From assembly GCA_019634195.1 (NCBI GenBank), contig JAHQVV010000223.1, positions 1 through 32,428 on the forward strand: 32,428 bases of DNA, read 5' to 3'. Position numbers and translations under genes: made by a program. Below are positions 19,045 to 27,432 of the stretch, piece by piece. Origin of the DNA: Phycisphaeraceae bacterium (lineage in GTDB: Bacteria > Planctomycetota > Phycisphaerae > Phycisphaerales > Phycisphaeraceae). Under the pieces are notes generated by a model, which did not search any database, was not told where the DNA came from, and worked only from the letters and a program-made list of their open reading frames with translations. The number at the start of each line of letters is the position of its first letter. Within the stretch, counting starts at the first letter, position 1.

Positions 19045-19638
19045 TTACTCATCTTCCTCCTGCAACGCCTCCCACCGTGCGAGCTTCGCCTTGTCTTTGC
19101 CGACCATGTAGAACATGAAGCCGGCGCTGGCGAAGAGGAGGACGCCGATAGGCAGGCCGACGAGCCCGATGATGGCGAGCTGCTGGGCGTTGCCCTGGTC
19201 GGCCATGGGCAGTGTGTCGTTGCCGGCCTTGACGAGGATGCCCCACACCCCCAGTGCGATCATGATCAAGCCCATCGTGATGAGCACGGGGATCGAGGCG
19301 GTGCGCACCCCGATCATGCCGGTGTCCGGCTTTTGCATCCGACGCTTTCTTCGGCTTGAGTTCGAGTGCATACCCGGGTCGTAGGCGGCGCTCTCCGTGC
19401 CGCTGAGCTGGGCCAACGCGTTGGCGGACAGCCCGGACTCGTCACGCTCGACGGTGGGCGGGGCCTCGGGGCGCTTGGCTGGCTTGGGTTCCTGCGCGAT
19501 CGGCGACTCGGGCTTGCTGCTTGAGGCGAGTGCGTCGGCGGCATCGGTCGGTTCCATCGGCTCGGGCTCGATCGGTTTGTCGCCGCTGGCGGACGCGGCG
19601 GCCAGGTCGCGCAGCGCGTCTTCGGGGTCGGTCATCAC
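19045..19638 (-). CDS. Hypothetical membrane protein with Pro/Glu-rich N-terminus
   Basis: 197 aa; low-complexity N-terminal half then two TM segments (ASIPVLITMGLIMIALGVWGILV; LAIIGLVGLPIGVLLFASAGFMFYMV). Confidence 0.65.
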   Translation of the reverse strand: MMTDPEDALRDLAAASASGDKPIEPEPMEPTDAADALASSSKPESPIAQEPKPAKRPEAPPTVERDESGLSANALAQLSGTESAAYDPGMHSNSSRRKRRMQKPDTGMIGVRTASIPVLITMGLIMIALGVWGILVKAGNDTLPMADQGNAQQLAIIGLVGLPIGVLLFASAGFMFYMVGKDKAKLARWEALQEEDE

Positions 19639-19683
19639 GGGGCTCCTGCGTGAGAGATAGGACGCAGGCTATTGTATCGCGTG

Positions 19684-20241
19684 ATGATGCCGCTCCACGA
19701 ACGACTCGATTTTGGTTTTCAAACAACAGTGACCGTACTGTCTTTTTATCTGCTTGGCTGTGTGTTGTTGGTGATCGGGATATTGCTTTATGACCTATTG
19801 CTGACCACTCGGTCATCCCCAGACAGTGCCGGCCTAATGGTCTTCTTAATTTTGGCAACCGTCTTTGTGCTGCCTTATGGTTTCTTTATTGGTGTGGGGG
19901 CTTGGATCAGCGCGCTCTTGTTCCCCGCGGTCGCGCGGTCGCAGTTGTATTGGTTTGCTCCTGCTGGCACTGGGTTGCTCTCCAGCGCTGGGCTGTATCT
20001 GCTGACGCTAGAAACCACCTTCGATCCGTTTGAGATCGAAGAGTTTGGCTTGATACTCCTTTTGAGCGGCATCGGCGTTTTCTTCTCACGCATCATCGGC
20101 CTGACATTCGGCTGGGCTCGGCATTGGTATCCCCCGGGAGCTTGTGATTATTGCGGCTACGATCTGCGCGAAACCCAACCCGGCGGGACCTGCCCCGAGT
20201 GTGGCGAAGTGGCAGAGAAGCCCTTTCTACGCCGATCTTGA
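19684..20241 (+). CDS. Multi-pass membrane protein with C-terminal zinc ribbon
   Basis: ORF 19672..20241, start uncertain; several TM segments; C-terminal CDYCGYDLRETQPGGTCPECGE, a motif I associate with planctomycete proteins. Confidence 0.65.
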   Translation: MMPLHERLDFGFQTTVTVLSFYLLGCVLLVIGILLYDLLLTTRSSPDSAGLMVFLILATVFVLPYGFFIGVGAWISALLFPAVARSQLYWFAPAGTGLLSSAGLYLLTLETTFDPFEIEEFGLILLLSGIGVFFSRIIGLTFGWARHWYPPGACDYCGYDLRETQPGGTCPECGEVAEKPFLRRS

Positions 20242-20369
20242 CCCAATAACGAAAAACCACCCCCTTTTGAACCCAGCGGGGGAGAAAACGTCCGATTGAT
20301 ATTGATAGCCCGTGTCCTGCTGACGTAGGATGTAGGGACGTTTTATCCCATGTTTCCGGAAGACCCATC

Positions 20370-22295
20370 ATGACTAGCCCGATCCACCGCAGTATTACGA
20401 AGGTCCAACGCAGAATCGCCGCTAACCGTGTGCTCCGTGCAACGGGCTGGGCGGTGCTTGTCGGCCTGCTGGCGGCGTCGGCGATGCTCATCGTCGATCG
20501 GCTGCTTCCCATGACCGTGATGCCCATCTGGACCTACGCGATCGCGGGGGGCGTGGCGCTGGTGGTCGCCATGATCTTCGCCCTGCAGAACCTCCCCGGT
20601 GAAGCGGATGCGGCGGTGCTGCTCGACGACAAGCTCGGGCTCAAGGACAAGCTCGGCACCGCGCTGTACGCCGCGACGCTCGAACAGCAAAACGAACTGA
20701 CGCAGCAGGTCGCCCGTGAGGCGGATGTGGCCGCGGACCAGGCGCGTGTGATGGTCGCCCAAGCGGCGCCGATCGAGTTCGCCCGGGTCTGGAACTACAC
20801 GCCGATCGCCGCGGCGGTGCTGCTGGCGGTTCTGTTCCTCGTGCCCGAAGACCTGGGCGACCCGCTGGGCCAGGTCGCTGCCGCAGAGGCCGAGGAGCAA
20901 GAAAAGCGCTTGGTCGAGGAAGGCGAAGTCATTATTAATACGATCGAGCAGGGGCTCGACGAGCCGGAGGAAGAGGGCGAGCAGAAGATCGCCGAGGGTC
21001 TGCCCGACGAGCTGCGTGACCAGCTGGTGTCGATCTCCGATCAGGTGCGCAACGACCCGAGCAGCGCTGAAGAAAAACTGAAAGAAGCCGAGTCGCTAAT
21101 CAGCGATGCCGAGTCGCGCTTGGGCGAGCAGGCGGACGTGATCGAGGCGGCGTACAACCCGCTGCGCAACGCGGCGAGCGGTTTGGACCCGGGTCAGACC
21201 GGCCCGGCCGACGAGTTCACCCGCGCGATGAACCAGGGCGACTTCGAGAAGGCCAAGGAAGCCTTAGAAGACATGCAGGAGGCGATCGAGAAGGGCGAGT
21301 ACAGCGAAGAAGAACGCCAGCAGCTCCAGCAGCAGCTCAACAACGTCGCCCAGCAGCTCAATCAGCAGGCCCAACAAGCCCAGCAGGCCCAGCAGCAAGC
21401 CGCGCAACAGGCCCAGCAGCAGATGGCCCAGCAGCTCCAGCAGTCGGGCATGAGTCCCCAGCAAGCCCAGCAGATGGCACAACAGATGGCCCAGCAGGCT
21501 CAGCAACAACAGCAGCAGGGCCAGCAAGGCCAGCAGCAACAACAGGGTCAGCAAGGACAACAAGGTCAGCAGGGCCAAAGTCAGCAGCAGATGCAGCAGC
21601 AGTTGCAACAGGCCTTGCAGCAGCAGGGCATGAGCCAGCAGCAGGCCCAGCAGCAAGCGCAACAGATGATGCAGCAGATGCAGCAACAGATGCAGCAGAG
21701 CCAGGGCCAGCAGCAGAGCGGGCAGATGCAGCAGCAGCTCAGCCAGGGCCTGCAGCAGATGGCCAGCCAGTGCCAGAACCCCGGCCAAGGCCAGCAAGGT
21801 CAGCAGGGACAGCAAGGCGGCCAACAAGGCCAGCAGGGCGGTCAATCCGCTCAACAAGCGATCAACCAGATGGCTCAGATGCAGCAGCAGCTCCAGCGGA
21901 TGCAGCAGCAGCAGGGCCAGATGCAGCAGGCCATGCAGCAGATGCAGCAGATGCAACAAGGCCAGGGCGGCGGCCAAGGCCCGGGATGGGGCAGTTCGCC
22001 CGGCGGCAACCCGTACGGCCCCGAGAACCAGTCTTACCAGCACCAGAGCTACGCCGCCCAGGACATCCAGCAGGGCGAGGGCCGGGTCATCGCGTCCTGG
22101 ACCGAGAACGGCGAGGTCGCGCCCGGGGAGGCTACCGTGCAGTTCAACGCGTCACGTACCGAGGCGGTCCAGGCCGCGGAACGAGCCGTGACCGAAGACC
22201 GCGTGCCACGCCGCTACCACGAGTCGGTCAAGGACTACTTCCAGCAGCTGCCCGAAGACCCTAACGCCGGCAAGGCACCGGCGGCACCGCGCTAA
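20370..22295 (+). CDS. Gln-rich membrane-anchored protein, first gene of MoxR/vWA operon
   Basis: Two N-terminal TM segments, acidic/coiled region, then extensive Q/M/G-rich low-complexity tract and a conserved-looking C-terminus (VIASWTENGEVAPGEATVQF...VPRRYHESVKDYFQQLPED). Confidence 0.8.
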   Translation: MTSPIHRSITKVQRRIAANRVLRATGWAVLVGLLAASAMLIVDRLLPMTVMPIWTYAIAGGVALVVAMIFALQNLPGEADAAVLLDDKLGLKDKLGTALYAATLEQQNELTQQVAREADVAADQARVMVAQAAPIEFARVWNYTPIAAAVLLAVLFLVPEDLGDPLGQVAAAEAEEQEKRLVEEGEVIINTIEQGLDEPEEEGEQKIAEGLPDELRDQLVSISDQVRNDPSSAEEKLKEAESLISDAESRLGEQADVIEAAYNPLRNAASGLDPGQTGPADEFTRAMNQGDFEKAKEALEDMQEAIEKGEYSEEERQQLQQQLNNVAQQLNQQAQQAQQAQQQAAQQAQQQMAQQLQQSGMSPQQAQQMAQQMAQQAQQQQQQGQQGQQQQQGQQGQQGQQGQSQQQMQQQLQQALQQQGMSQQQAQQQAQQMMQQMQQQMQQSQGQQQSGQMQQQLSQGLQQMASQCQNPGQGQQGQQGQQGGQQGQQGGQSAQQAINQMAQMQQQLQRMQQQQGQMQQAMQQMQQMQQGQGGGQGPGWGSSPGGNPYGPENQSYQHQSYAAQDIQQGEGRVIASWTENGEVAPGEATVQFNASRTEAVQAAERAVTEDRVPRRYHESVKDYFQQLPEDPNAGKAPAAPR

Positions 22296-22318
22296 TTTGT
22301 TGATGGTTCGTTTAGTTC

Positions 22319-22389
22319 ACCACAGAGAACACAGAGGGCCACAGAGTAGATTTTGACTTTGCTCTGTGGCCCTCTGTGTTCTCTGTGGT
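22319..22389. repeat. Perfect inverted repeat (CACAGAG family), empty hairpin
   Basis: 28-nt arms ACCACAGAGAACACAGAGGGCCACAGAG (22319..22346) and exact reverse complement (22362..22389); 15-nt loop TAGATTTTGACTTTG. Confidence 0.97.
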
Positions 22390-22480
22390 AAAACACGAGC
22401 ACCAATAAACTTCGAAGAGTTAATCGATCCTAGACGCCTTCCTCCTCATCCTGGCCCTCGCCTACCTGACCACCGCGGGG

Positions 22481-25400
22481 GTGCTGGCGATGTGGCTGGC
22501 CTGGATCGGGCTGGCGTGGGCAACAGGCAAGGTTGAGAACCCGACAATGCCGTTGCCGCAGCTCATCACGCTCGGCGCGTTGGCCGCCGTCGCGGCCGGC
22601 CTGTGGTTCGCGTTCGGCCTGACCGACAAGCTCACGTTTGATCGGCCCAGCCTCCTGCTGCTCGCACTCATCGCGCTGCCGATCTTCGCGCTCGGGGCGT
22701 GGTCCCTGCAGCAGCTCGGCCCGGCAAGGCGTTGGGCGTCCGTCGGCCTGCGCGTCTTCGTGCTCCTGTTGATCACGGTCATGCTCGCCGGCTTCCGCTC
22801 GGTGCAGACCCACGACGAGCTGACCGTCGTCTCGCTGATCGATACCAGCGATTCGGTCCGCAAGTTCTTCACGCCCCCGCTCGGGCCCGACGGCCAGCCG
22901 CAGGACTACGAGCAGTGGCTCGCGTCGTATTTCCAGCAGGCCGGCGGCGATAAGCGCAGCGAAGACTATTGGTCCGTTCAGACTTTTGATGGCCGGCCGA
23001 CGATCCGCCTGAGCCCGTCGCTTGGCGAGGTGACGATCCCGCTGGGCTCGATCGATCAGCCGTACGAGGGCTCGAACGTGCAGCGCGCCATCGAGTCGGC
23101 CATGGCCGCCAAGCAGCGCGGCGACTCGGCCCTGCGCATCGTGCTGGTCAGCGACGGAAACCTCGACGGCGAGGTCATGGCCGCTGTCCAGGCCGCCGCC
23201 GCGGCGGGCGTGCAGATCGACGTCGTCCCGCTGCAGTACAAGGTCAAGGGCGAGGTCATGGTCGAGGCCGTGCGTGCCAACCCCGAGGCTCGCAAGGGAC
23301 AGACGGTCAAGGTCTCCGTCGAGCTGCGATCCGCCGACCGCGTGCCCGGCCAGCTCAAGCTTAAGCATAACGGCAAATGGGTCGACCTCAACGGCGCGGC
23401 CCAGGGCGAGGGGCTCCGCATCGAGGCCAAGGAGTGGCAGACGCGCATCGACGCCGGTGAAGAAGAGATCGGCCTCTACGCGCTGACCAAGTACATCGAC
23501 CGGCCCATCAGCGAAGCGGGCGTCAACACCTTCGATGCGATCTTCGAGCCGGATGACAAAACGGGCTTAGCCAACACAATCGTTTCGAACGACACCGGCC
23601 AGGCCTTCACCCTCGTCGCCGGACCGGGCAAGGTGCTCGTCGTCGATGGCGTCGATGGGCAGGCCGGGCAGATCCTCCCCCGGGCCCTGGCCGAGCGCGG
23701 CATCGACACCATCCTAGCGCCTGTTACCGCTATGCCCAGCCGGCTGCGCGACATGCGCAACTACGATGCGATCCTCTTCAACAATGTCGCGGCCGACAAC
23801 GTCCCGCCCAAGGTCCAGAAGAACCTCACCCGCTACGTCCACGACCTGGGCGGTGGCTTCGTGATGATCGGCGGGCCCGACTCCTTCGGTGCCGGCGGCT
23901 GGACCAACACCGACATCGACAAGTACATCCTCCCCGTCCACTGCCAGATCCCCACGCAGAAGATCCTGCCCTCCGGGGCGCTGGTCCTCGTCATCGACCG
24001 GTCCGGCTCGATGTTCGGCAGCGTCGGCGGCACCAGCCAGACCCAGCAGAACGTCGCAGCCGAGGCCGCGATCCTCGCGCTCAAGTCGATGTACCCGCAG
24101 GACAAGGTCGGCGTCGTCGCCTTCGACACCCAGGCCCACTGGATCGTCGACCTGCAGTACAACAAAGACCCCGCGGGCATCGCCAAGAAGATCCGCGCGA
24201 TGCAGCCCGGGGGGGGCACGGACATCCGCGTCGGCGTTGACGCCGCCTACAAACGGCTCGCCGCGGAGCCCGTCGGCGAGTCCGCGATCAAGCACATGAT
24301 TGTCATCTCTGACGGTCACGGCGACTTCCACCAGAACCCCTTCCAACTCGGCGGCAGGCTCGGCCAGGCCGGCGTCACGATCTCCACCATCGGCGTGGGC
24401 GACGGTCACAACGCCGCCGGCCTCCAGGCCTTGGCCAACACCGGCAACGGCAATTTTTACCCCGTCACCAACCCCGCCAACCTGCCGCAGGTCTTCATCA
24501 AAGAGGCCCGCGCGATCCGCAAGAACCTGATTAAAGAAAAACCCTTCGACCCGGTCGTCCGCAACGTCGCTTCGCCGATCATGGTCGGGATCAACGACGT
24601 CCCGACGCTGCGCGGGTTCGTGCTGACCGGGGCCAAGTCTGACCCGCGCATCTTCACGCCGATCGTCGCCGACGAAGGCGAGCCGATCTTCGCCCACCAC
24701 CAGGTCGGACTGGGCCGCGCCGCCGCGTTTACTGCGGATGCCACCAACCGCTGGGCGCAGGACTGGCTGGGCAACTGGGCCAGCGGCAGCAACTACGCCG
24801 ACTTCTGGGCCCGCACCGTCCGCCAGATCGCTAGGCCCGCCGCGTCGACCCAGGCCGACCTCACCACCACCGTCGCCGGCGACACGATGACGATCCGCCT
24901 CGACGCCGCGGACGATGTCGACTTCAACGCCTCCCGCGGAGCGTCCTTCGGCAACAACCTCCAGGTCACCGGCAGCGTTGAAGACCCCGACGGCAACCTC
25001 ATTAACGTCACCCTCGAGCAGGTCGGCCCGGGCATCTACGAGGCCCGTATCCCCGCTCGGCAGGCGGGTAACTACATCGTCGACCTGAACATGCGATCGC
25101 CCGATGGCGAGGCCCGACGCGTCATCGGCGGCTCGAGCAAGGCGGCCGGCGGCGAGCTACGGAACTTCCAGTCCAACGTTGCGCTGCTCCAGCAGATCGC
25201 CGAGATGACCGGCGGGCGCGTCTTGGACCCGGGCGACCCGGCGGCCGCGAACCTCTACAACCGCGACGTGCCGATCGAGAGCACCAGCACACGCCCGCTG
25301 CGCTGGCAGCTTATGCCGTTCTTGTTGGCGCTCTTGCTGCTGGACGTCGCCTGTCGACGCATCGCGTGGGAGGGCCAGGAGGTCGCCGCCTGGGCCAAGG

Positions 25401-25831
25401 GCCGGGCCAACGCCATCGCAGGCATTACCCGCACCCGCAAGGTCGAGAGCGAGAACACCATGGCCGCGCTCAAGGCCAAACGCGAAGCAACCACCGAGAA
25501 GCTCAACAAGCCTGCTGAAGCGACCCCGCTCGGCGGCCTGGCCGCCAAGGTCAAGGGCAGTACCAACGGCGAAGCAAAAACAAGCAAACCCAAAGCGAAG
25601 CCCGCGACCAGCAAGACCCGCAAGTTCGTCGCCAGCGAAGAAGACCTCACCAAGGCTAGCGACGACTTCAGCGACGCCGTCGGTGGCGCAAAGGAAGGCG
25701 CAGCCGCCAAACCCATCGTTACCGCCGCGATGCGCAAGAGCGACAAACCCCAGGACCAAGGCCCCATGACCTCAAGACTGCTCGACGCCAAACGCCGAGC
25801 CCAAGAACGTATGAACGAGCAAGAGGAATAG
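22481..25831 (+). CDS. Large membrane protein with vWA domain and glutamine-amidotransferase-like region
   Basis: MIDAS motif VLVIDRSGSMFG, GVVAFDTQAH, GGGTDIRVGVDAAY; 'YVHDLGGGFVMIGGPDSFGAGGW'. GTG at 22481 is the first canonical start; frame is open back to about 22424. Confidence 0.85.
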   Translation: MLAMWLAWIGLAWATGKVENPTMPLPQLITLGALAAVAAGLWFAFGLTDKLTFDRPSLLLLALIALPIFALGAWSLQQLGPARRWASVGLRVFVLLLITVMLAGFRSVQTHDELTVVSLIDTSDSVRKFFTPPLGPDGQPQDYEQWLASYFQQAGGDKRSEDYWSVQTFDGRPTIRLSPSLGEVTIPLGSIDQPYEGSNVQRAIESAMAAKQRGDSALRIVLVSDGNLDGEVMAAVQAAAAAGVQIDVVPLQYKVKGEVMVEAVRANPEARKGQTVKVSVELRSADRVPGQLKLKHNGKWVDLNGAAQGEGLRIEAKEWQTRIDAGEEEIGLYALTKYIDRPISEAGVNTFDAIFEPDDKTGLANTIVSNDTGQAFTLVAGPGKVLVVDGVDGQAGQILPRALAERGIDTILAPVTAMPSRLRDMRNYDAILFNNVAADNVPPKVQKNLTRYVHDLGGGFVMIGGPDSFGAGGWTNTDIDKYILPVHCQIPTQKILPSGALVLVIDRSGSMFGSVGGTSQTQQNVAAEAAILALKSMYPQDKVGVVAFDTQAHWIVDLQYNKDPAGIAKKIRAMQPGGGTDIRVGVDAAYKRLAAEPVGESAIKHMIVISDGHGDFHQNPFQLGGRLGQAGVTISTIGVGDGHNAAGLQALANTGNGNFYPVTNPANLPQVFIKEARAIRKNLIKEKPFDPVVRNVASPIMVGINDVPTLRGFVLTGAKSDPRIFTPIVADEGEPIFAHHQVGLGRAAAFTADATNRWAQDWLGNWASGSNYADFWARTVRQIARPAASTQADLTTTVAGDTMTIRLDAADDVDFNASRGASFGNNLQVTGSVEDPDGNLINVTLEQVGPGIYEARIPARQAGNYIVDLNMRSPDGEARRVIGGSSKAAGGELRNFQSNVALLQQIAEMTGGRVLDPGDPAAANLYNRDVPIESTSTRPLRWQLMPFLLALLLLDVACRRIAWEGQEVAAWAKGRANAIAGITRTRKVESENTMAALKAKREATTEKLNKPAEATPLGGLAAKVKGSTNGEAKTSKPKAKPATSKTRKFVASEEDLTKASDDFSDAVGGAKEGAAAKPIVTAAMRKSDKPQDQGPMTSRLLDAKRRAQERMNEQEE

Positions 25832-25837
25832 ATTTTT

Positions 25838-26354
25838 AACCACAGATGCACACGGATGGACACGGATTCATGACCGAAATTGGTAGGACACTTCAGGAAT
25901 CAGATGTGATAGGTAGGCAGATTGTCGCTATCTACCAGTCTTATCAATTGCAAGATGATTGGCTTGATGTATTTGACACATGCTTCCGACTCGATACGGG
26001 CTTGGTAATCTCGATGGGCATCGCCATTAATCCGTGTGATTTAACTGACGAAACGAAGCAACTTATTCCTGACGATCCGGAAGTGCGAAATCAATTGATC
26101 GGTCAAGCCATCGAAGGTGTCTATTTTGACGCTGAAGCTGGAGATGATCTGGAAGATGGCGACCTTTGTATCAAATTAGAAAATGGAAGATTTTTGATGA
26201 CTGTATCAATGGCTCCACACGGCACCGGCGGTGCAGGAATGTGGGTTAATGATCCCGATGATCCGCCCTTTGACTCAATGAAGCGGTATCGCTTTGAACC
26301 AGAAGCAAATGTGAATTGATTTGAATCCGTGTCCATCCGCGTTCATCTGCGGTT
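25838..26354. repeat. Inverted-repeat pair (CACRGAT family) enclosing one ORF (cassette A)
   Basis: Arms 25838..25870 AACCACAGATGCACACGGATGGACACGGATTCA and 26322..26354 (reverse complement AACCGCAGATGAACGCGGATGGACACGGATTCA); 30/33. Confidence 0.95.
25870..26319 (+). CDS. Small hypothetical acidic protein inside inverted-repeat cassette A
   Basis: 149 aa from ATG at 25870 (alternative start 25846 inside the arm); MTEIGRTLQESDVIGRQIVAIYQSYQ...; AT-richer than neighbours; stop 2 nt before the right arm. Confidence 0.7.
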   Translation: MTEIGRTLQESDVIGRQIVAIYQSYQLQDDWLDVFDTCFRLDTGLVISMGIAINPCDLTDETKQLIPDDPEVRNQLIGQAIEGVYFDAEAGDDLEDGDLCIKLENGRFLMTVSMAPHGTGGAGMWVNDPDDPPFDSMKRYRFEPEANVN

Positions 26355-26373
26355 CCAAAAAGGATTGAAAATT

Positions 26374-27417
26374 ATGGCAGCATCCGAACCCCAAGCCAAC
26401 GAACAAAACATCCTGCAACAGGCCGACGCGTTCCGTTCGTCGTACAAGAGCGTCCGCGAGCAGATCGCCAAGATGGTCGTCGGCCACGACGAGATCATCG
26501 ACGGCGTCCTGACCTGCCTCTTCACCGGCGGCAACGCGCTCCTGGAAGGCGTGCCCGGCCTGGGTAAGACGCTGCTCATCCGTTCGCTGAGCCAGGCGCT
26601 CTCGCTGGACTTTAGCCGTATCCAGTTCACGCCCGACCTCATGCCCGCGGACATCACCGGCACGACCATCGCCGTGGAACAACAGCACGACGACGGCAGC
26701 ACGTCCCGCGTCTTCCAGTTCCGAAAGGGGCCGATCTTCGCCCAGATCGTCCTGGCCGACGAGATCAACCGCGCGACGCCGAAGACACAGTCGGCCATGC
26801 TCGAAGCGATGCAGGAACGCAGCGTTACCGTCGGCGGCACGACCTACCCGATGAGCAAGCCCTTCTTCGTCATGGCGACACAGAACCCCATCGAACAAGA
26901 AGGCACCTACCCGCTGCCCGAGGCGCAGCTGGACCGCTTCATGCTCAAGCTCGAGGTCGGCTACAGCAAACGCGAAGACCTGCACGAGATCGTCAACCGC
27001 ACCACCATGGCAAGCTCGCCAACGATCGACCCTGTGCTCGACGCGGAAAAGATCGTCGACTTCCAGAAGGTCATCCGCCAGGTCATCATCGCGCCGCACG
27101 TGCAGGACTACGCGATCCGTGCGGTGCTCGCGACGCACCCCGGTGGCGAGTTCGCTGGCAACATGGCCAGCCAGTTCCTCCGCTTCGGCGGCAGCCCCCG
27201 CGCATGCCAGGCCCTGGTCCTCGGCGGCAAGGTGAAAGCACTGTTGGATGGCCGAGCCCACGTCAGCGTCGAAGACATCAAAGCCGTCATGCTCCCCGCG
27301 CTCCGTCACCGCGTCCTGATGAACTTCGAAGGCCAGGCCGAGGGCGTAACGCCAGACATGGTCATCAACGACATCATCGACAAGCTGCCCGTGGAAGCTG
27401 CGGGGTTGAAGGTTTGA
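26374..27417 (+). CDS. MoxR family AAA+ ATPase
   Basis: MVVGHDEIIDGVLTCLFTGGNALLEGVPGLGKTLLIRSLSQAL, DEINRATPKTQSAMLEAMQE, ATQNPIEQEGTYPLPEAQLDRFM. Start 26374 (MAASEPQ); the 26329 start would translate the repeat arm. Confidence 0.95.
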   Translation: MAASEPQANEQNILQQADAFRSSYKSVREQIAKMVVGHDEIIDGVLTCLFTGGNALLEGVPGLGKTLLIRSLSQALSLDFSRIQFTPDLMPADITGTTIAVEQQHDDGSTSRVFQFRKGPIFAQIVLADEINRATPKTQSAMLEAMQERSVTVGGTTYPMSKPFFVMATQNPIEQEGTYPLPEAQLDRFMLKLEVGYSKREDLHEIVNRTTMASSPTIDPVLDAEKIVDFQKVIRQVIIAPHVQDYAIRAVLATHPGGEFAGNMASQFLRFGGSPRACQALVLGGKVKALLDGRAHVSVEDIKAVMLPALRHRVLMNFEGQAEGVTPDMVINDIIDKLPVEAAGLKV

Positions 27418-27432
27418 GGTTGTAGAGTTTTT

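Noticed and set aside
21300-21985. Possible CRISPR or tandem repeat array (CAGCAG/GGCCAGCAG)
   Set aside because: In-frame, irregular glutamine-codon-rich coding sequence; no regular spacer/repeat structure.
26329-26373. N-terminal extension MSIRVHLRFQKGLKI of the MoxR ORF
   Set aside because: It translates the right arm of the cassette A inverted repeat; the Met at 26374 is the more plausible start.
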